Assembly: GCA_016708345.1 (NCBI GenBank) | Contig: JADJFX010000011.1 | Coordinates: 118,703 to 182,702 of the forward strand | From: Candidatus Rhodoferax bjergmarkensis | Lineage (GTDB): Bacteria; Pseudomonadota; Gammaproteobacteria; Burkholderiales; Burkholderiaceae_C | DNA: 64,000 bases | Direction of reading: 5' to 3' | Shown: in pieces, positions 27,204 through 36,614 of the stretch | Position numbering within the stretch: the first letter of the stretch is position 1 | Layout: every line of letters starts with the position of its first letter | Notes under the pieces: generated by a model | What the model saw: the letters and a program-made list of their open reading frames with translations, nothing else | Database searches by the model: none | What the model was told of the DNA's origin: nothing | Made by a program: the position numbers and the translations under genes

Positions 27204-28400
27204 ATGCTTGAAGCCCGCCAACTCTGTGGCACCGATCTGGCCGCCGCCCTGCGCGAGAGCCGCCAGCGCACGCTGTCGCTGGTCGAAGACTTGAGCCCTG
27301 CGCAGTGGAGTCCGCCTTGCCAACGGGGGGTTAACCCGGTGGCGTGGGAGCTGGCGCACATTGCGTGGTTTGCCGAGTTCTGGATTTTGCGTGGCCCCCA
27401 CCACTGTGACGCGCAGGGCCTGGTGCATGCGGCACAGCCGCCGCGCTTTGCCGGGCCCGATGCGCTGCTGGACTCCGCCCGGCTGGCGCATGCCCAGCGC
27501 TGGACAGCTACCCTGCCCACCCGCGCGGAACTGGTGCCCATGCTGACCCATCAGCTGGAGGCCTGTATTGCGGCTTTACCCGCGCAAGCAGCACGGTTTG
27601 CCGAAGCCGCACAAGACCCGCTGTACTTCCACCGCCTGGCCCTGTTCCATGAAGACATGCACGCCGAAGCCTTTTGCTGGATGCGCGCGGCGCTGCAATA
27701 CCCCGCACCTGCCGGGGTCAGCATGCCCCGCTTGCCCCCAGGCCAGCCGTTGAATGTGCCGGATGCCGACACCCGCATCGGCTGGCCCAGCGCGCGGCAC
27801 GGTTTTGCCTTTGACAACGAATGCCCCGCAATGGAGGTACGGCTGGATGGCTTTGAGATCGACAGCGCGCCTGTCAGCGCAGGCGCCTTTGCCCGCTTTG
27901 TGGAGGCTGGTGGGTATGACAAGGCCCCGTATTGGCCGCAGAACGCCGGGGCATGGCGGGCACAGTCGCCCCACGCACACCCGCAGCAGTGGCGGCACGC
28001 ACCGGGGGGCGGCTGGCTGGTGCGCTGGTTTGACCAATGGCGGGCACTGGACGAGCAGGCACCGGTCATGCACATCAACGCCTTTGAAGCGCAGGCCTAC
28101 TGCCTGTGGGCCGGGCGGCGCCTGCCCAGTGCCAGTGAGTGGGAACACGCTGCCCGCACGTACAGCGGTTTTCACTGGGGCCACAGCGTGTGGGAGTGGA
28201 CATCGAGCCCCTTTGCGCCCTACCCCGGCTTTGCGCCCGGCCCGTACCACGCCTATTCGCAGCCCTGGTTTGGCGACCACCGCGAGCTGCGCGGCGGTGC
28301 GTTCGCCACCCACCACCGCATGCACCACCCCTGTTACCGCAATTTTTTTCAGCCGCACCGCACGGATGTGTTTGCGGGCTTTCGCACGGTGGGGCTGTGA
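27204..28400 (+). CDS. senA: EgtB-family enzyme, likely selenoneine synthase SenA
   Basis: EgtB-type iron enzymes join hercynine to a sulfur donor; the SenA branch uses a selenosugar. The 398 residues comprise a DinB-like N-terminal domain with candidate iron-ligand histidines in AHIAWFAEFW and FHEDMHAEAF, then a formylglycine-generating-enzyme-like domain ending in YRNFFQPHRTDVFAGFRTVGL. ATG 27204 has AGGAG eight bases upstream. Assignment as SenA, not EgtB, rests on the presence of SenB-like and SelD-like genes and egtD within 13 kb; the amino acid residues that separate the branches were not checked. Confidence 0.75.
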   Translation: MLEARQLCGTDLAAALRESRQRTLSLVEDLSPAQWSPPCQRGVNPVAWELAHIAWFAEFWILRGPHHCDAQGLVHAAQPPRFAGPDALLDSARLAHAQRWTATLPTRAELVPMLTHQLEACIAALPAQAARFAEAAQDPLYFHRLALFHEDMHAEAFCWMRAALQYPAPAGVSMPRLPPGQPLNVPDADTRIGWPSARHGFAFDNECPAMEVRLDGFEIDSAPVSAGAFARFVEAGGYDKAPYWPQNAGAWRAQSPHAHPQQWRHAPGGGWLVRWFDQWRALDEQAPVMHINAFEAQAYCLWAGRRLPSASEWEHAARTYSGFHWGHSVWEWTSSPFAPYPGFAPGPYHAYSQPWFGDHRELRGGAFATHHRMHHPCYRNFFQPHRTDVFAGFRTVGL

Positions 28401-28436
28401 AGTGTGGCTTGGCGTTTGCGACCTACCCAGTGCATA

Positions 28437-28754
28437 TCAATAACCTTGAAAAAGAAAATCCAATGCGCCGGTGATGTGCTCTTGCTGTTCTGACAAAGAT
28501 GCCACCGAATTCTTGAGAATGCGTCCCGGAACGGAACCCATCTTGGGCGTTTCCAAAAGATAGTCTTGGCCATTGACCTGGAGCACGGGGGTAAGCCGCG
28601 TGGGCAGTTTTACCTTCGCGAAATGTGCAAGGCTTCGCAGCGGAATCACCACCCGGCTATCCAGCCCGTCGAGCAAGCCGGTTTGCACGTCCAGCAAATA
28701 GGGCGTGGTGCTGGCATGTGCCCCCGGATTGGGATAAACATCGAACCGTGCCAT
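28437..28754 (-). CDS. ccdB: CcdB-family toxin
   Basis: CcdB binds DNA gyrase and traps it on cleaved DNA. Started at 28754 (MARFDVYPNP), it has 105 residues, near the family length of 101. It matches in YLLDVQTGLLDGLDSRVVIPL and in LTPVLQVNGQDYLL. The family C-terminus, Trp-Gly-Ile in the F-plasmid protein and needed for gyrase poisoning, is Gln-Gly-Tyr here. So toxicity may be weakened or altered. Its start overlaps the ccdA stop (TGATG). Confidence 0.9.
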   Translation of the reverse strand: MARFDVYPNPGAHASTTPYLLDVQTGLLDGLDSRVVIPLRSLAHFAKVKLPTRLTPVLQVNGQDYLLETPKMGSVPGRILKNSVASLSEQQEHITGALDFLFQGY

Positions 28755-29026
28755 CAGAAAGTTCTCCACTGTTCCAGCGCAAGTCCTTCAGTTTCAATAC
28801 TGTCGTTGTAAGCCGCTATGAAATCTGCGTGCTCAGTGCGCCAACGGCTCTCTTGTTCGCGCCGCACCACATCGCGCAAATGGTTGTCACATACTTGGGA
28901 AACATTGATCTGCAGGGCCTTGGCCGCGTCAAGCACGTCAGCACTCAGGCTCAAGTTGACTGGGCGCTTCGCCAATTGCCGGGTTCGGGGCGGCTTTTTA
29001 ACAGTTTGAGTCTGAACGGTTGGCAT
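28754..29026 (-). CDS. ccdA: CcdA-family antitoxin
   Basis: A 90-residue antitoxin that neutralises CcdB and represses the operon. The start at 29026 (MPTVQTQTVKK) has GGAG seven bases upstream. The N-terminal DNA-binding ribbon-helix-helix part reads RPVNLSLSADVLDAAKALQINVSQVCDNHLRDVV; the C-terminal part, which binds the toxin, ends in SIETEGLALEQWRTF. First gene of the ccdAB pair, located between the senA-like gene and the ABC transporter. Confidence 0.92.
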   Translation of the reverse strand: MPTVQTQTVKKPPRTRQLAKRPVNLSLSADVLDAAKALQINVSQVCDNHLRDVVRREQESRWRTEHADFIAAYNDSIETEGLALEQWRTF

Positions 29027-29037
29027 AACAATCTCCG

Positions 29038-29057
29038 TGCGCATTAAAATATGCGCA
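29038..29057 (-). promoter_or_regulatory. palindromic operator candidate for ccdAB
   Basis: Two TGCGCA half-sites (29038-29043 and 29052-29057) flank an A/T-rich spacer that could hold the -10 region. It lies 12 bases upstream of the ccdA start, where CcdA-type repressors usually bind. Confidence 0.5.
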
Positions 29058-29165
29058 TACTTTATCAGCATGCCCAACCACCATGCGTGGAAACGTTTTG
29101 AAAATTCAGCCTGCCTTTACGCACGCAGCGCGCTTTCAAGCTTCAAACGGTCTTAGAAATTTTGG

Positions 29166-30041
29166 TCACGCCAGCACCTTGCGCAGCCCATAACTCAGCG
29201 CATCCACCAGCGCCACCAGCGCCAGCATGGCCAGCAGCACGGTGCTGGTTTCGGCCATCTGAAAGAGGCCCATGTGAAAAGCCAGCATCTGGCCCAAGCC
29301 ACCGGCACCGACCACGCCCAGCACGGCGGCGGCGCGGATGTTGTTTTCCCAGCGGTACAGGGTGTAGCTCAGCAGTTGCGGCAGCACCTGCACCAAAGTG
29401 GCGTACAGCAACACACGCAGCTCCCCCACCCCGCGCACGCGCAGCGCAAAGGCAGGGCCGGGCGGGGCGTTTTCCAGGCTTTCGGCAAACAGGCGGCCCA
29501 GCACGCCTGCGGTGTGCAGGGCCAGGGCCAGCGTGCCGGCAAACGGCCCCAGGCCCACCGCAATCAGCAGCAGCGCGGCCCACACCAGCTCGGGCGTGCT
29601 GCGCAATGCGTTGAGCAGCAGCCGGGTGGCGCCGCGCCAGCGTGCCGCATCGTGCGCGTGGGTGCGCGCGGCGGGCAGTGCCAGCACCAGGCCCAGCAGT
29701 GCCGCCAGCAGTGTGCCCAGCGCCGACATGGCCAGCGTTTCCAGCGTGGCCTGCAGCACCTTGTGCAGGAACACCGGGGTGGTGACCGGGTGCAGCAGTT
29801 CGCCCATAAAGTGGCCCATGCGCGCCAACGCGTCCCACGAGGCAAATTTGGCCCACTGCAGCTTGAGCGTGGCAAAACTGGCGATGACCAGCACCAGCAC
29901 GCCAAACGTCAGCCAGCACGCCTTGCAGCGGGCGTCAAACAAGGGCGGTGGCAATTGATGCGGTGGTGCTGCGTGCGATGGTGCTGCGTGCGGTGTCTGG
30001 GGTGACGGCAGGCGGTCGTCCTGCGTGCGGTGTGTTGTCAT
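29166..30041 (-). CDS. ABC transporter permease, PhnE type (second)
   Basis: Inner membrane permease subunit of about 291 residues with six or so helices. The start ATG 30041 follows GAGGTG; a GTG at 30050 is an alternative. The permease motif region reads ENAPPGPAFALRVRGVGELRVLLYATLVQVLPQLLSYTLYRWENNIRAAAVLGVVGAGGLGQML, which contains the EAA-like loop typical of the phosphonate permeases. Last gene of the transporter operon (binding protein, ATPase, permease, permease). Confidence 0.9.
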   Translation of the reverse strand: MTTHRTQDDRLPSPQTPHAAPSHAAPPHQLPPPLFDARCKACWLTFGVLVLVIASFATLKLQWAKFASWDALARMGHFMGELLHPVTTPVFLHKVLQATLETLAMSALGTLLAALLGLVLALPAARTHAHDAARWRGATRLLLNALRSTPELVWAALLLIAVGLGPFAGTLALALHTAGVLGRLFAESLENAPPGPAFALRVRGVGELRVLLYATLVQVLPQLLSYTLYRWENNIRAAAVLGVVGAGGLGQMLAFHMGLFQMAETSTVLLAMLALVALVDALSYGLRKVLA

Positions 30042-30051
30042 GTGCCGCACC

Positions 30052-30918
30052 TCACGCCAGGTTTTTACGCAGCGCCGCGCTCATGCGGTCGGCCAGCCAC
30101 ACCAGCAGCATGAAGACCAGCAAAATGCTGGCCACCTCGGAGCCGTTGAACATCTTCATGGACGAGTCCATCAGCTGGCCCAAACCACCTGCCCCCACAA
30201 AGCCCAGCACCGCGCTGGAGCGGATGGCGCACTCCCAGCGGTACACGGTGTAGCTGGTCAGCTCGGCGGCGTTTTGTGGCAGCAGGCCGTAAAAAAAGGC
30301 TTGCAGGCGGCCCGCGCCATTGCGCATCAGGCTGTGGGTGGCGTGGGTGTCGCCGCTTTCCAGAATGTCGGCGTACACCTTGCCCAGCATGCCGCTGTAG
30401 GTGAGTGCAATGGCCAGCACGCCCGAAGTGGGCCCCAGGCCCACCACCCGCACAAACACCAGCGCCCACACCAGTTCGGGCACGCTGCGCAGCACCAGCA
30501 GCAGCCAGCGCACGCCCTGGCGCAGCACACCCGGCCCCAAGGCCATGGATCCGGCCAGGCTTGAAAGCGACAGCACCCGCACCGACAGCAGCGACAAGGG
30601 AATCGCCAGCAACAAAGCCAGCGTCAACCCTGCGGTCGCCATGGCCACCGTGCGCCAAGTTTCCTGCAGCAGCAGGGTCAAAAAGTCAGCATCCGTGCGC
30701 GGCGGGAAGAAGCTGCCCACAAAATGCAGCGCAGGCGTCAAGGCACCGGGCTCGGCCAGCAGCCAGGGTTTGAACTCGGTCAAATTTCCCATGGGCCACA
30801 GCATGGCCAGACCGGCCAGCGCCCAGAACAGACGCGTGCGCCACGCCGGATCGCGCAGGGGGACAGTCGGGGGCATCACAACCGCTGCAGACATGGTGTT
30901 GAGGGGGGCATGAGGCAT
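30052..30918 (-). CDS. ABC transporter permease, PhnE type (first)
   Basis: Inner membrane permease of 288 residues, paralogous to the next gene. It has about six helices and the same loop: QNAAELTSYTVYRWECAIRSSAVLGFVGAGGLGQLMD. A start at 30894 (MSAAVVM) is possible. It lies 21 bases after the ATPase gene. A transporter of this make-up takes up phosphonate-like oxyanions; a selenium oxyanion is proposed here from context. Confidence 0.9.
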   Translation of the reverse strand: MPHAPLNTMSAAVVMPPTVPLRDPAWRTRLFWALAGLAMLWPMGNLTEFKPWLLAEPGALTPALHFVGSFFPPRTDADFLTLLLQETWRTVAMATAGLTLALLLAIPLSLLSVRVLSLSSLAGSMALGPGVLRQGVRWLLLVLRSVPELVWALVFVRVVGLGPTSGVLAIALTYSGMLGKVYADILESGDTHATHSLMRNGAGRLQAFFYGLLPQNAAELTSYTVYRWECAIRSSAVLGFVGAGGLGQLMDSSMKMFNGSEVASILLVFMLLVWLADRMSAALRKNLA

Positions 30919-30939
30919 GGCGCGGCGCGTCGTCAGCCC

Positions 30940-31776
30940 TCAGCGGCAGTGCATCACCACCGGGGCCGGGCCGCTGGGAAAGTCTTCAGGCGCGGGGGCC
31001 GCAGCAGGACCGGTCAACTCATGCAGGTGCTGCGCATACAGCGCCTGCAAATGCGCCGGAGTGACCTCGGCGGCGCTCAGGTCAAACGCCACGGTGCCGT
31101 CGCGCAAACCGACGATGCGCGGAAAGTGGGCCAGCGCCATCTCTACATGGTGCAGCGTAGCCACCAATGTCGCACCGCGCGTGCGGGCCGCACCGGTCAG
31201 GGCACCCAGCGCCTGGCGGGCGCGGCTGGGGTCCAGCGCCGACAGGGGCTCGTCCACCAGCCACAGGCTGGCTTGCGACACCAAGGCACGGGCCAGGCCC
31301 ACCCGCTGGCGCTCGCCGCCAGAGATGCGGTCCACCCGCTCAAACAGCTTGTCGCTCAGGTCAAACGCGGCCAGCACCTGGTGCGCCAGCGCAATGTCTT
31401 GCGGGTAAAACAGGCTGCGCAGGCTGGCCCACAGGCTCTCGTGCGGCAAGCGCCCGGCCAGCACGGCGGTCACCACCCGCTGGCGCGGCGGCAGCGGCGG
31501 CACCTGGGGGGCCAGAAACAGCGCTGTGCGCAGCCCTTGCAAGGCGCGGCGGCGCAAACGCCAGGGGTCTTGCCCGTCCAGCAGCACGGTGCCCGCCGTG
31601 GGTTGCAGCGCGCAGGCCATCAGGTGCAGCAGTGTGGTCTTGCCCGCGCCCGAGGGGCCGATGATGGCCAGTTGCTCCCCGGCGCGCACCTCCAGGCTGA
31701 CCGCGCGCACCGCAGCGGCAGCACCCGGCTTGGCAGAGGGGTGGTGGCCGGTGGCGGCTTGCAGCGCGATTTTCAT
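30940..31776 (-). CDS. ABC transporter ATP-binding protein, PhnC type
   Basis: ATPase subunit of 278 residues. The start at 31776 (MKIALQAATG) is chosen over the longer frame, which runs into repeat DNA. Walker A GPSGAGKTTLL, Q-loop region, signature ISGGERQRVGLARAL and Walker B LWLVDEPLSALD are all intact, followed by the switch histidine in ATLHHVEMA. It powers the transport system with the two permeases downstream and the binding protein upstream. Confidence 0.93.
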   Translation of the reverse strand: MKIALQAATGHHPSAKPGAAAAVRAVSLEVRAGEQLAIIGPSGAGKTTLLHLMACALQPTAGTVLLDGQDPWRLRRRALQGLRTALFLAPQVPPLPPRQRVVTAVLAGRLPHESLWASLRSLFYPQDIALAHQVLAAFDLSDKLFERVDRISGGERQRVGLARALVSQASLWLVDEPLSALDPSRARQALGALTGAARTRGATLVATLHHVEMALAHFPRIVGLRDGTVAFDLSAAEVTPAHLQALYAQHLHELTGPAAAPAPEDFPSGPAPVVMHCR

Positions 31777-31783
31777 AAGCCAA

Positions 31784-31842
31784 ATAAGCCCTTTGCGCAC
31801 GCTGGATGTGCGCAAGCAGCTATCAAAAGCGTAGCAAATTGC
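31784..31842 (-). repeat. dispersed palindromic repeat between binding protein and ATPase genes
   Basis: TTTGCGCACGCTGGATGTGC then GCAAGCAGCTATCAAAA, a clear family member with both arms. It separates the substrate-binding gene from the rest of the operon and could adjust relative expression by a hairpin. Confidence 0.8.
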
Positions 31843-31860
31843 TCTGGCATGCAGCATCCT

Positions 31861-32730
31861 TCACTTCAGCAGCCCTGCACTGCGGGCAGCCTGTTCGATG
31901 CCCTGGTAGTTTTCGGCCCGGGTGGCGATGAAGCGGGTGGCGCGCTGCAGCGCCAAAATCTCCTTTGCCCTCGGGCGTGCTGGCGTCCAGGTTCAAAAAG
32001 GCCTGGGTCAGCTTCTCGCGCTGCGCTGCGGGCATGTCGGCGTGCACGGTCCAGTTGTAGTCAAAGTAGCCGGGGGTGGTGTAGAACACCTTGACCTTGG
32101 CCGTATCCACCTTGGCATCAAGCACAAACTTTTCCCACACCGAGGCGTTCAGCGCCCCGGCTTCGACCTTGCCAGCGGCCACGGCGGCAATGGTGGCATC
32201 GTGCGCACCCGAAAAAGCCACCCGTTTGAAGTCTTTGTCGGGGTCGATCTGGGCTTGCAGCAAATAGCTGCGCGGCATCAGGTGGCCGGAGGTGCTAGAG
32301 GCTGAGCCAAAGCTCACGCTCTTGCCTTTGAGGTCGGCCAAGGTTTTGATGGCCGGGCTGCTGGTGATGAAGACCGAGCGAAACTGCGCGTCTTCCGCGC
32401 GCTGTACCAGCGGCACCGCTTTGCCGCCGGAGCGCACGTTGGCCTGCACAAAGGTAAAACCGCCAAACCAGGCCAGATCGACCTGCTTGTTGGCCAGCGC
32501 TTCCACGGCGGCGGCGTAGTCGGTGACCGGGGTGAACTCCACCGGCCGCCCCAGCGCCTTTTCCAGGTACTTGACCAGCGGCGCGGCCTTGCGTGCCAGT
32601 TCGGTGGGCGACTCGTCGGGGATGGCCGTGACCTTGAACGTGGCTTGCGCCTGTGCGGCCAGAGCGGAAAAGGCCAACACAGCAGGCAACAGGGCGCACG
32701 CACGATGCCAACGGAAGAAAAATTCAACAT
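31861..32730 (-). pseudogene. periplasmic substrate-binding protein of phosphonate/selenate type, two one-base frameshifts
   Basis: A PhnD-like binding protein. The main frame has a signal peptide (LAFSALAAQAQA), then KVTAIPDESPTELARKAAPL, TPVTDYAAAVEALANKQVDLAWFGGFTFVQA and the Ser/Thr-rich SASSTSGHLMPRSYLL segment. This pattern resembles the clade annotated as putative selenate binding protein. The start ATG (32730) joins the frame only if the run of five A at 32718-32722 is six; the C-terminus restores EILALQRATRFIATRAENYQG if one base of 31962-31963 is removed. The two changes cancel, since 870 bases is a multiple of three. Probably intact in the living cell. Confidence 0.82.
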
Positions 32731-32786
32731 AAACACCTCGATAAACAAAAATGAGAGGGAGGCATTAGACTTGAATTTACACACCC

Positions 32787-33802
32787 TTGCTGACGCCCCA
32801 CCCCAATGCCCTCCCCCGCGTCCTCATCATCAGCCCCGCTGCCGCAGAGGCCAACAACGGCAACTGGCACACCGCTTGGCGCTGGTCGCAAATGTTGCGC
32901 CCGGCGTTCGATGTGTCGATTGCCCAAACATGGAATGGCGAACCCTTTGACGTGATGCTGGCCCTGCACGCCCGCCGCTCGGCCGATTCCATTGCCCGCT
33001 GGGCGCAGGCTAACTTTCACGTTACAGGCGCACCGTACAAAGCCCCGGGCTTGGGCGTGGTGCTGACAGGTACCGATTTGTACCGTGACATCGAGACGGA
33101 CACTGCAGCGCAGGCCTCCTTGCGCTACGCCAGCCAGCTGGTGGTGTTGCAGGAGTGCGGCGCACAGGCCCTGCCGGTGGAGTTGCGCCCCAAAACGCGG
33201 GTGATTTTTCAGTCCACGGCGGCGCAAGCGCTTTGCCCAAACCCTTTGACGCGCTCGGGTGGTGATGGTGGGGCATTTGCGCGACGAAAAATCACCCCTA
33301 ACCCTGATGCAAGCGGCCCGCATCCTCAAAGGACACGCTGATATTTTGATCGAGCACATTGGTGATGCACTGGAACCCGCTTTGGGCGCACAAGCCCGCG
33401 CCTGCATGGCAGATTGCCCGCAGTACCGCTGGCTGGGCGGCCTGGCGCATTTGGAGGCGCTGCAACACATAGCGCAGGCCCATGTGCTGGTGCACACCAG
33501 CCGCATGGAAGGCGGCGCGCATGTGATTCTGGAGGCGGTGTGCAGCGGCACGCCGGTGCTGGCGTCCCACATTCCCGGCAACGTGGGCATGCTGGGGGCC
33601 GACTATGGCGGCTACTTTGCGCTGGGCGACGCGCAAGGTCTGGCGGATTTGCTGCTGCGCTGCCGTGCAGAACTGGGCCAGACCAACGGGGTTTACGCCC
33701 AGTTATCCCAACAGTGCGCCCTGCGCCCCCTTGTTTTCACCCGCCACCGAGCAAGCCGCCGTGCGGGCTCTGGTCAACGATTTATTGCATGCAAACCCCT
33801 GA
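32787..33802 (+). pseudogene. senB: SenB-like glycosyltransferase (selenosugar synthase), frameshifted
   Basis: SenB couples selenophosphate to a UDP-sugar to give a selenosugar for SenA. The N-terminal frame reads VLIISPAAAEANNGNWHTAWRW and the second MVGHLRDEKSPLTLMQAARILKG, HTSRMEGGAHVILEAVCSGTPVLAS (the donor-binding region of GT4-type enzymes). Frames change at GGG 33257-33259 and at five C 33726-33730, each with one base too many. The visible frame starts at TTG 32787; ATG 32806 becomes usable if the C run at 32813-32817 is one base short. The reconstructed protein is about 330 residues, and the stop overlaps the next gene. Confidence 0.8.
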
Positions 33803-36090
33803 ACAACCCATCCTGCGCGACATCGTTTTAATTGGCGGCGGGCACAGCCATGTGGGGGTGATCAAAAGTTTTGGCATGCAGCCCATGCCCGGTGTGCGCC
33901 TGACAGTCATTTGCACCGACGTGCACACGCCCTACTCCGGCATGTTGCCAGGTTACGTGGCCGGGCATTACGACTATGACGCGGTACACATCGACCTGAG
34001 CCGCCTGGCCGTGTTTGCCGGTGCGCGTTTGTACCGCGACGAGGTGATCGGGCTGGACCGCGCCAACCGCAAGGTGCTGTGCCGCAACCGCCCGCCAGTG
34101 CCCTACGATGTGTTGTCCATCAACACCGGCTCCACGCCGCAGCTGCACGATGTGCCGGGCGCGATGCAGAACGCCATTGCCGTCAAACCCATCACCCGCT
34201 TCAACCAGCGCTGGCTGGCCCTGCTAAACCGGGTGCAAAAGCACGCTGGCACCACCACGGTAGCGGTGGTGGGTGCGGGTGCGGGCGGTGTGGAGCTGCT
34301 GCTGGCCATGCAATACCGCCTGCGCCAAGAGCTGCGCACGCTGGGGCGCAACCCGGATGAACTGGTGTTTCACCTGTTCACCAACAACGCGCATATTTTG
34401 CCCACCCACAATGCCCGCGTGCGCCGCACGTTTGATGCGGTACTGGCCGCGCGCGGCGTGCAGGTGCACCGCCATGCCGCAGTCACCCAAGTGGCCCAAG
34501 GGAAGCTGCAAACGGCTTCGGGCCAGGTGGTGGAGGCTGACGAAATAGTCTGGGTCACCCGCGCCGGGGGTGCCGCGTGGCTGAAAGACACCGGCTTGGC
34601 GCTGGATGCAGATGGTTTTATCCAGGTCAGCGACACCCTGCAGACCGTGACCGACCCCGCCATTTTTGCCGCAGGCGACATTGCCAGCATGGTGAACCAC
34701 CCGCTGGAAAAGGCTGGCGTGTTTGCCGTGCGCCAAGGCCCGCCGCTGGCACGCAACCTGCGCCTGAGTGTGCAGGGCGCGCCGCTCAAGCCCTACCACC
34801 CGCAGCGGCGCTGGCTGGCGCTGATCAGCACCGGCGACCAATACGCCGTGGCCTCACGCGGCTGGCTGGGCTTTGCCGGGGCTTGGGTATGGCGCTGGAA
34901 GGACGAAATCGACCGCAAGTTCATGCGCAAGTTTCAAGACCTGGAGCCGATGGATGCCACGGCAAGACCCACGGCGGGTGGTTCGGCCGGGCGGTTCAGC
35001 GGGCGCGGTGCAGCTCACATCGGAAGAATCTCTGCAAGCCATCTCCGCCATTGCCATGCGCTGTGGCGGCTGCGGTGCCAAGGTGGGGGCCACCGTGCTG
35101 TCGCGCGCTTTGAGCCAGTTGCACCCGGTGCAGCGCGACGATGTACTGATCGGATTGAGCGACCCCGACGACGCTGCCGTGGTGCGCGTACCGCCGGGTA
35201 AAGCCATGGTGCATTCGGTGGACTTCTTCCGATCGTTCATCGACGACCCCTACCTGTTTGGCAAGGTCGCCGCCAACCACGCGCTGGGCGACATCTGGGC
35301 CATGGGCGCGCAGGCGCAATCGGCCACGGCCATTGCCACCGTGCCCTCGGGGCTGGAGAGCAAGGTGGAAGACGTGCTGTTCCAGATGATGACCGGCGCG
35401 CTCGAAGTTTTGAACGAAGCCAACTGTGCCCTGGTGGGCGGCCACACGGGCGAAGGCAAAGAGCTGGCGCTGGGCTTTGCCGTGAATGGCCTGATCGACG
35501 ACGACCCGGCGCAGATTTTGCGCAAAAACGGCATGCGCGCGGGCGATGTGCTGATTCTTACCAAACCCATTGGCACCGGCACCCTGTTTGCCGCCCACGC
35601 CCGCCTGGCCGCCAAAGGGCGCTGGGTGGACGCGGCGCTGCAGTCCATGGTGCTGTCCAACCAAAAGGGCGCGCAATGCCTGCGCGAATTTGGCGCCACC
35701 GCCTGCACCGACCTGACCGGCTTTGGCCTGCTGGGCCACTTGGTGGAGATGACGCGCCCCTCGGGTGTGGACGCCGAGATCGATTTGGCCGCGCTGCCCT
35801 TGCTCGACGGTGCGCAGAAGTGTGTGGAGAAAGGCATCGTCAGCTCCCTGCAAAGCGCCAACGTGCGCCTGCGCCGCGCCCTGCGCAACCAGGAGGCGAT
35901 GGTGCATCACCCCCGTTACCCGCTGATTTTTGACCCGCAAACAGCGGGCGGCCTGCTGGCCAGTGTGCCCGCTGACCGGGCACAAGACTGCATTGCCGCG
36001 CTGCGGGCGCTGGGTTATGGGCACACGGCGGCGATTGGGCGCGTGCGGGCGCAAAGTGATGCGCTGGAGCCGATTACGCTGCGTCCCTAA
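33789..36090 (+). pseudogene. selD: oxidoreductase-selenide water dikinase fusion (SelD/SenC role), frameshifted
   Basis: A two-part protein of about 766 residues. The N-terminal half is an FAD/NADH oxidoreductase of the NDH-2 type: DIVLIGGGHSHVGVIKSF, AVVGAGAGGVELLLAMQYRL and IFAAGDIASM. The C-terminal half is SelD, making selenophosphate from selenide and ATP: MRCGGCGAKVGATVLSRAL with Cys at the catalytic site, HSVDFFRSFIDDPYLFGK and VGGHTGEGKELALGFAVNG. The frames join between about 34945 and 35010, needing one base removed. ATG 33789 overlaps the senB stop. In selenoneine clusters a SelD homologue acts as SenC. Confidence 0.85.
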
Positions 36091-36094
36091 TCCC

Positions 36095-36367
36095 TCACCA
36101 CCAGCGCGCAATGATCGGCCACAGCGAAGCCGCCGCCAAGCCAAAAACGATGATGACGATGATGTGTGAGAGGTCAAAGTGCAGGCCCGGTTTGCTGATT
36201 TCAGCCCAATGTGTTTCGCACAGGCAGACGCTGCAAGCCTGCCTGGGGTGCGCCCCGATGTGGCCCGGCGCTTGGCAATGGTCGCAGGGTCCACAGGCCG
36301 TGCGTGCGGGCTCGTCAGGGTGCGCAGCATTCCAATCGCGGCAGTAAGCACACGTCAAATCGGACAT
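36095..36367 (-). CDS. small Cys-rich protein with C-terminal membrane helix
   Basis: Started at 36367 (MSDLTCAYC), 90 residues. It has pairs CAYC, CGPCDHC and CSVCLC plus several His, a pattern suited to zinc or iron binding, and a single membrane helix at the end (IIVIIVFGLAAASLWPIIA). Convergent with the SelD fusion, with four bases between the stops. No family was recognised. It is unclear whether the link to selenium metabolism is more than position. Confidence 0.6.
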   Translation of the reverse strand: MSDLTCAYCRDWNAAHPDEPARTACGPCDHCQAPGHIGAHPRQACSVCLCETHWAEISKPGLHFDLSHIIVIIVFGLAAASLWPIIARWW

Positions 36368-36406
36368 AACATTTTCCTGCGGTAAGGCAGGCCTGTGAAA
36401 CATTGA

Positions 36407-36535
36407 CGGAAAAACTCATCTTCTGCGGGCCAGGTACAGTGCTTGCCCTGACGTTTTCAAAAGAGTGTATTCAACATGCCGACCCACCCCCTGCCAGCCG
36501 CAAGCAGTGGCTGATGGAAACCTTCTACCATGTAC
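36407..36535 (+). pseudogene. remnant of the photolyase-like gene start and upstream region
   Basis: The upstream part (TGCGGGCCAGGTACAGTGCT, then GAGTGTATTCAACATGCC) matches the region before 37843 (TGCGGGCCATGTACAGTGGG, GAGTGTATTGACATGCCC). It then jumps to CGCAAGCAGTGGCTGATGGA, which in the longer copy lies 450 bases into the gene at 38295. This shows a deleted duplicate copy and includes a former promoter. Confidence 0.7.
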
Positions 36536-36614
36536 GATGCCAAACAGGCGGGGCGCAACCAGATGTGCTTGCACGCAGCGCCGCCACAATGACACCCGCT
36601 TTCAGGAGAGATAC

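Noticed and set aside
30724..32094. Open frame of 456 codons on the plus strand across the transporter genes
   Set aside because: Antisense to the ATPase and permease genes, Arg/Gln-rich as expected of shadow frames in GC-rich DNA.
34873..36090. Selenocysteine codon in selD
   Set aside because: The catalytic position is a Cys codon in RCGGCGAKVG and no in-frame TGA or SECIS-like stem follows it.
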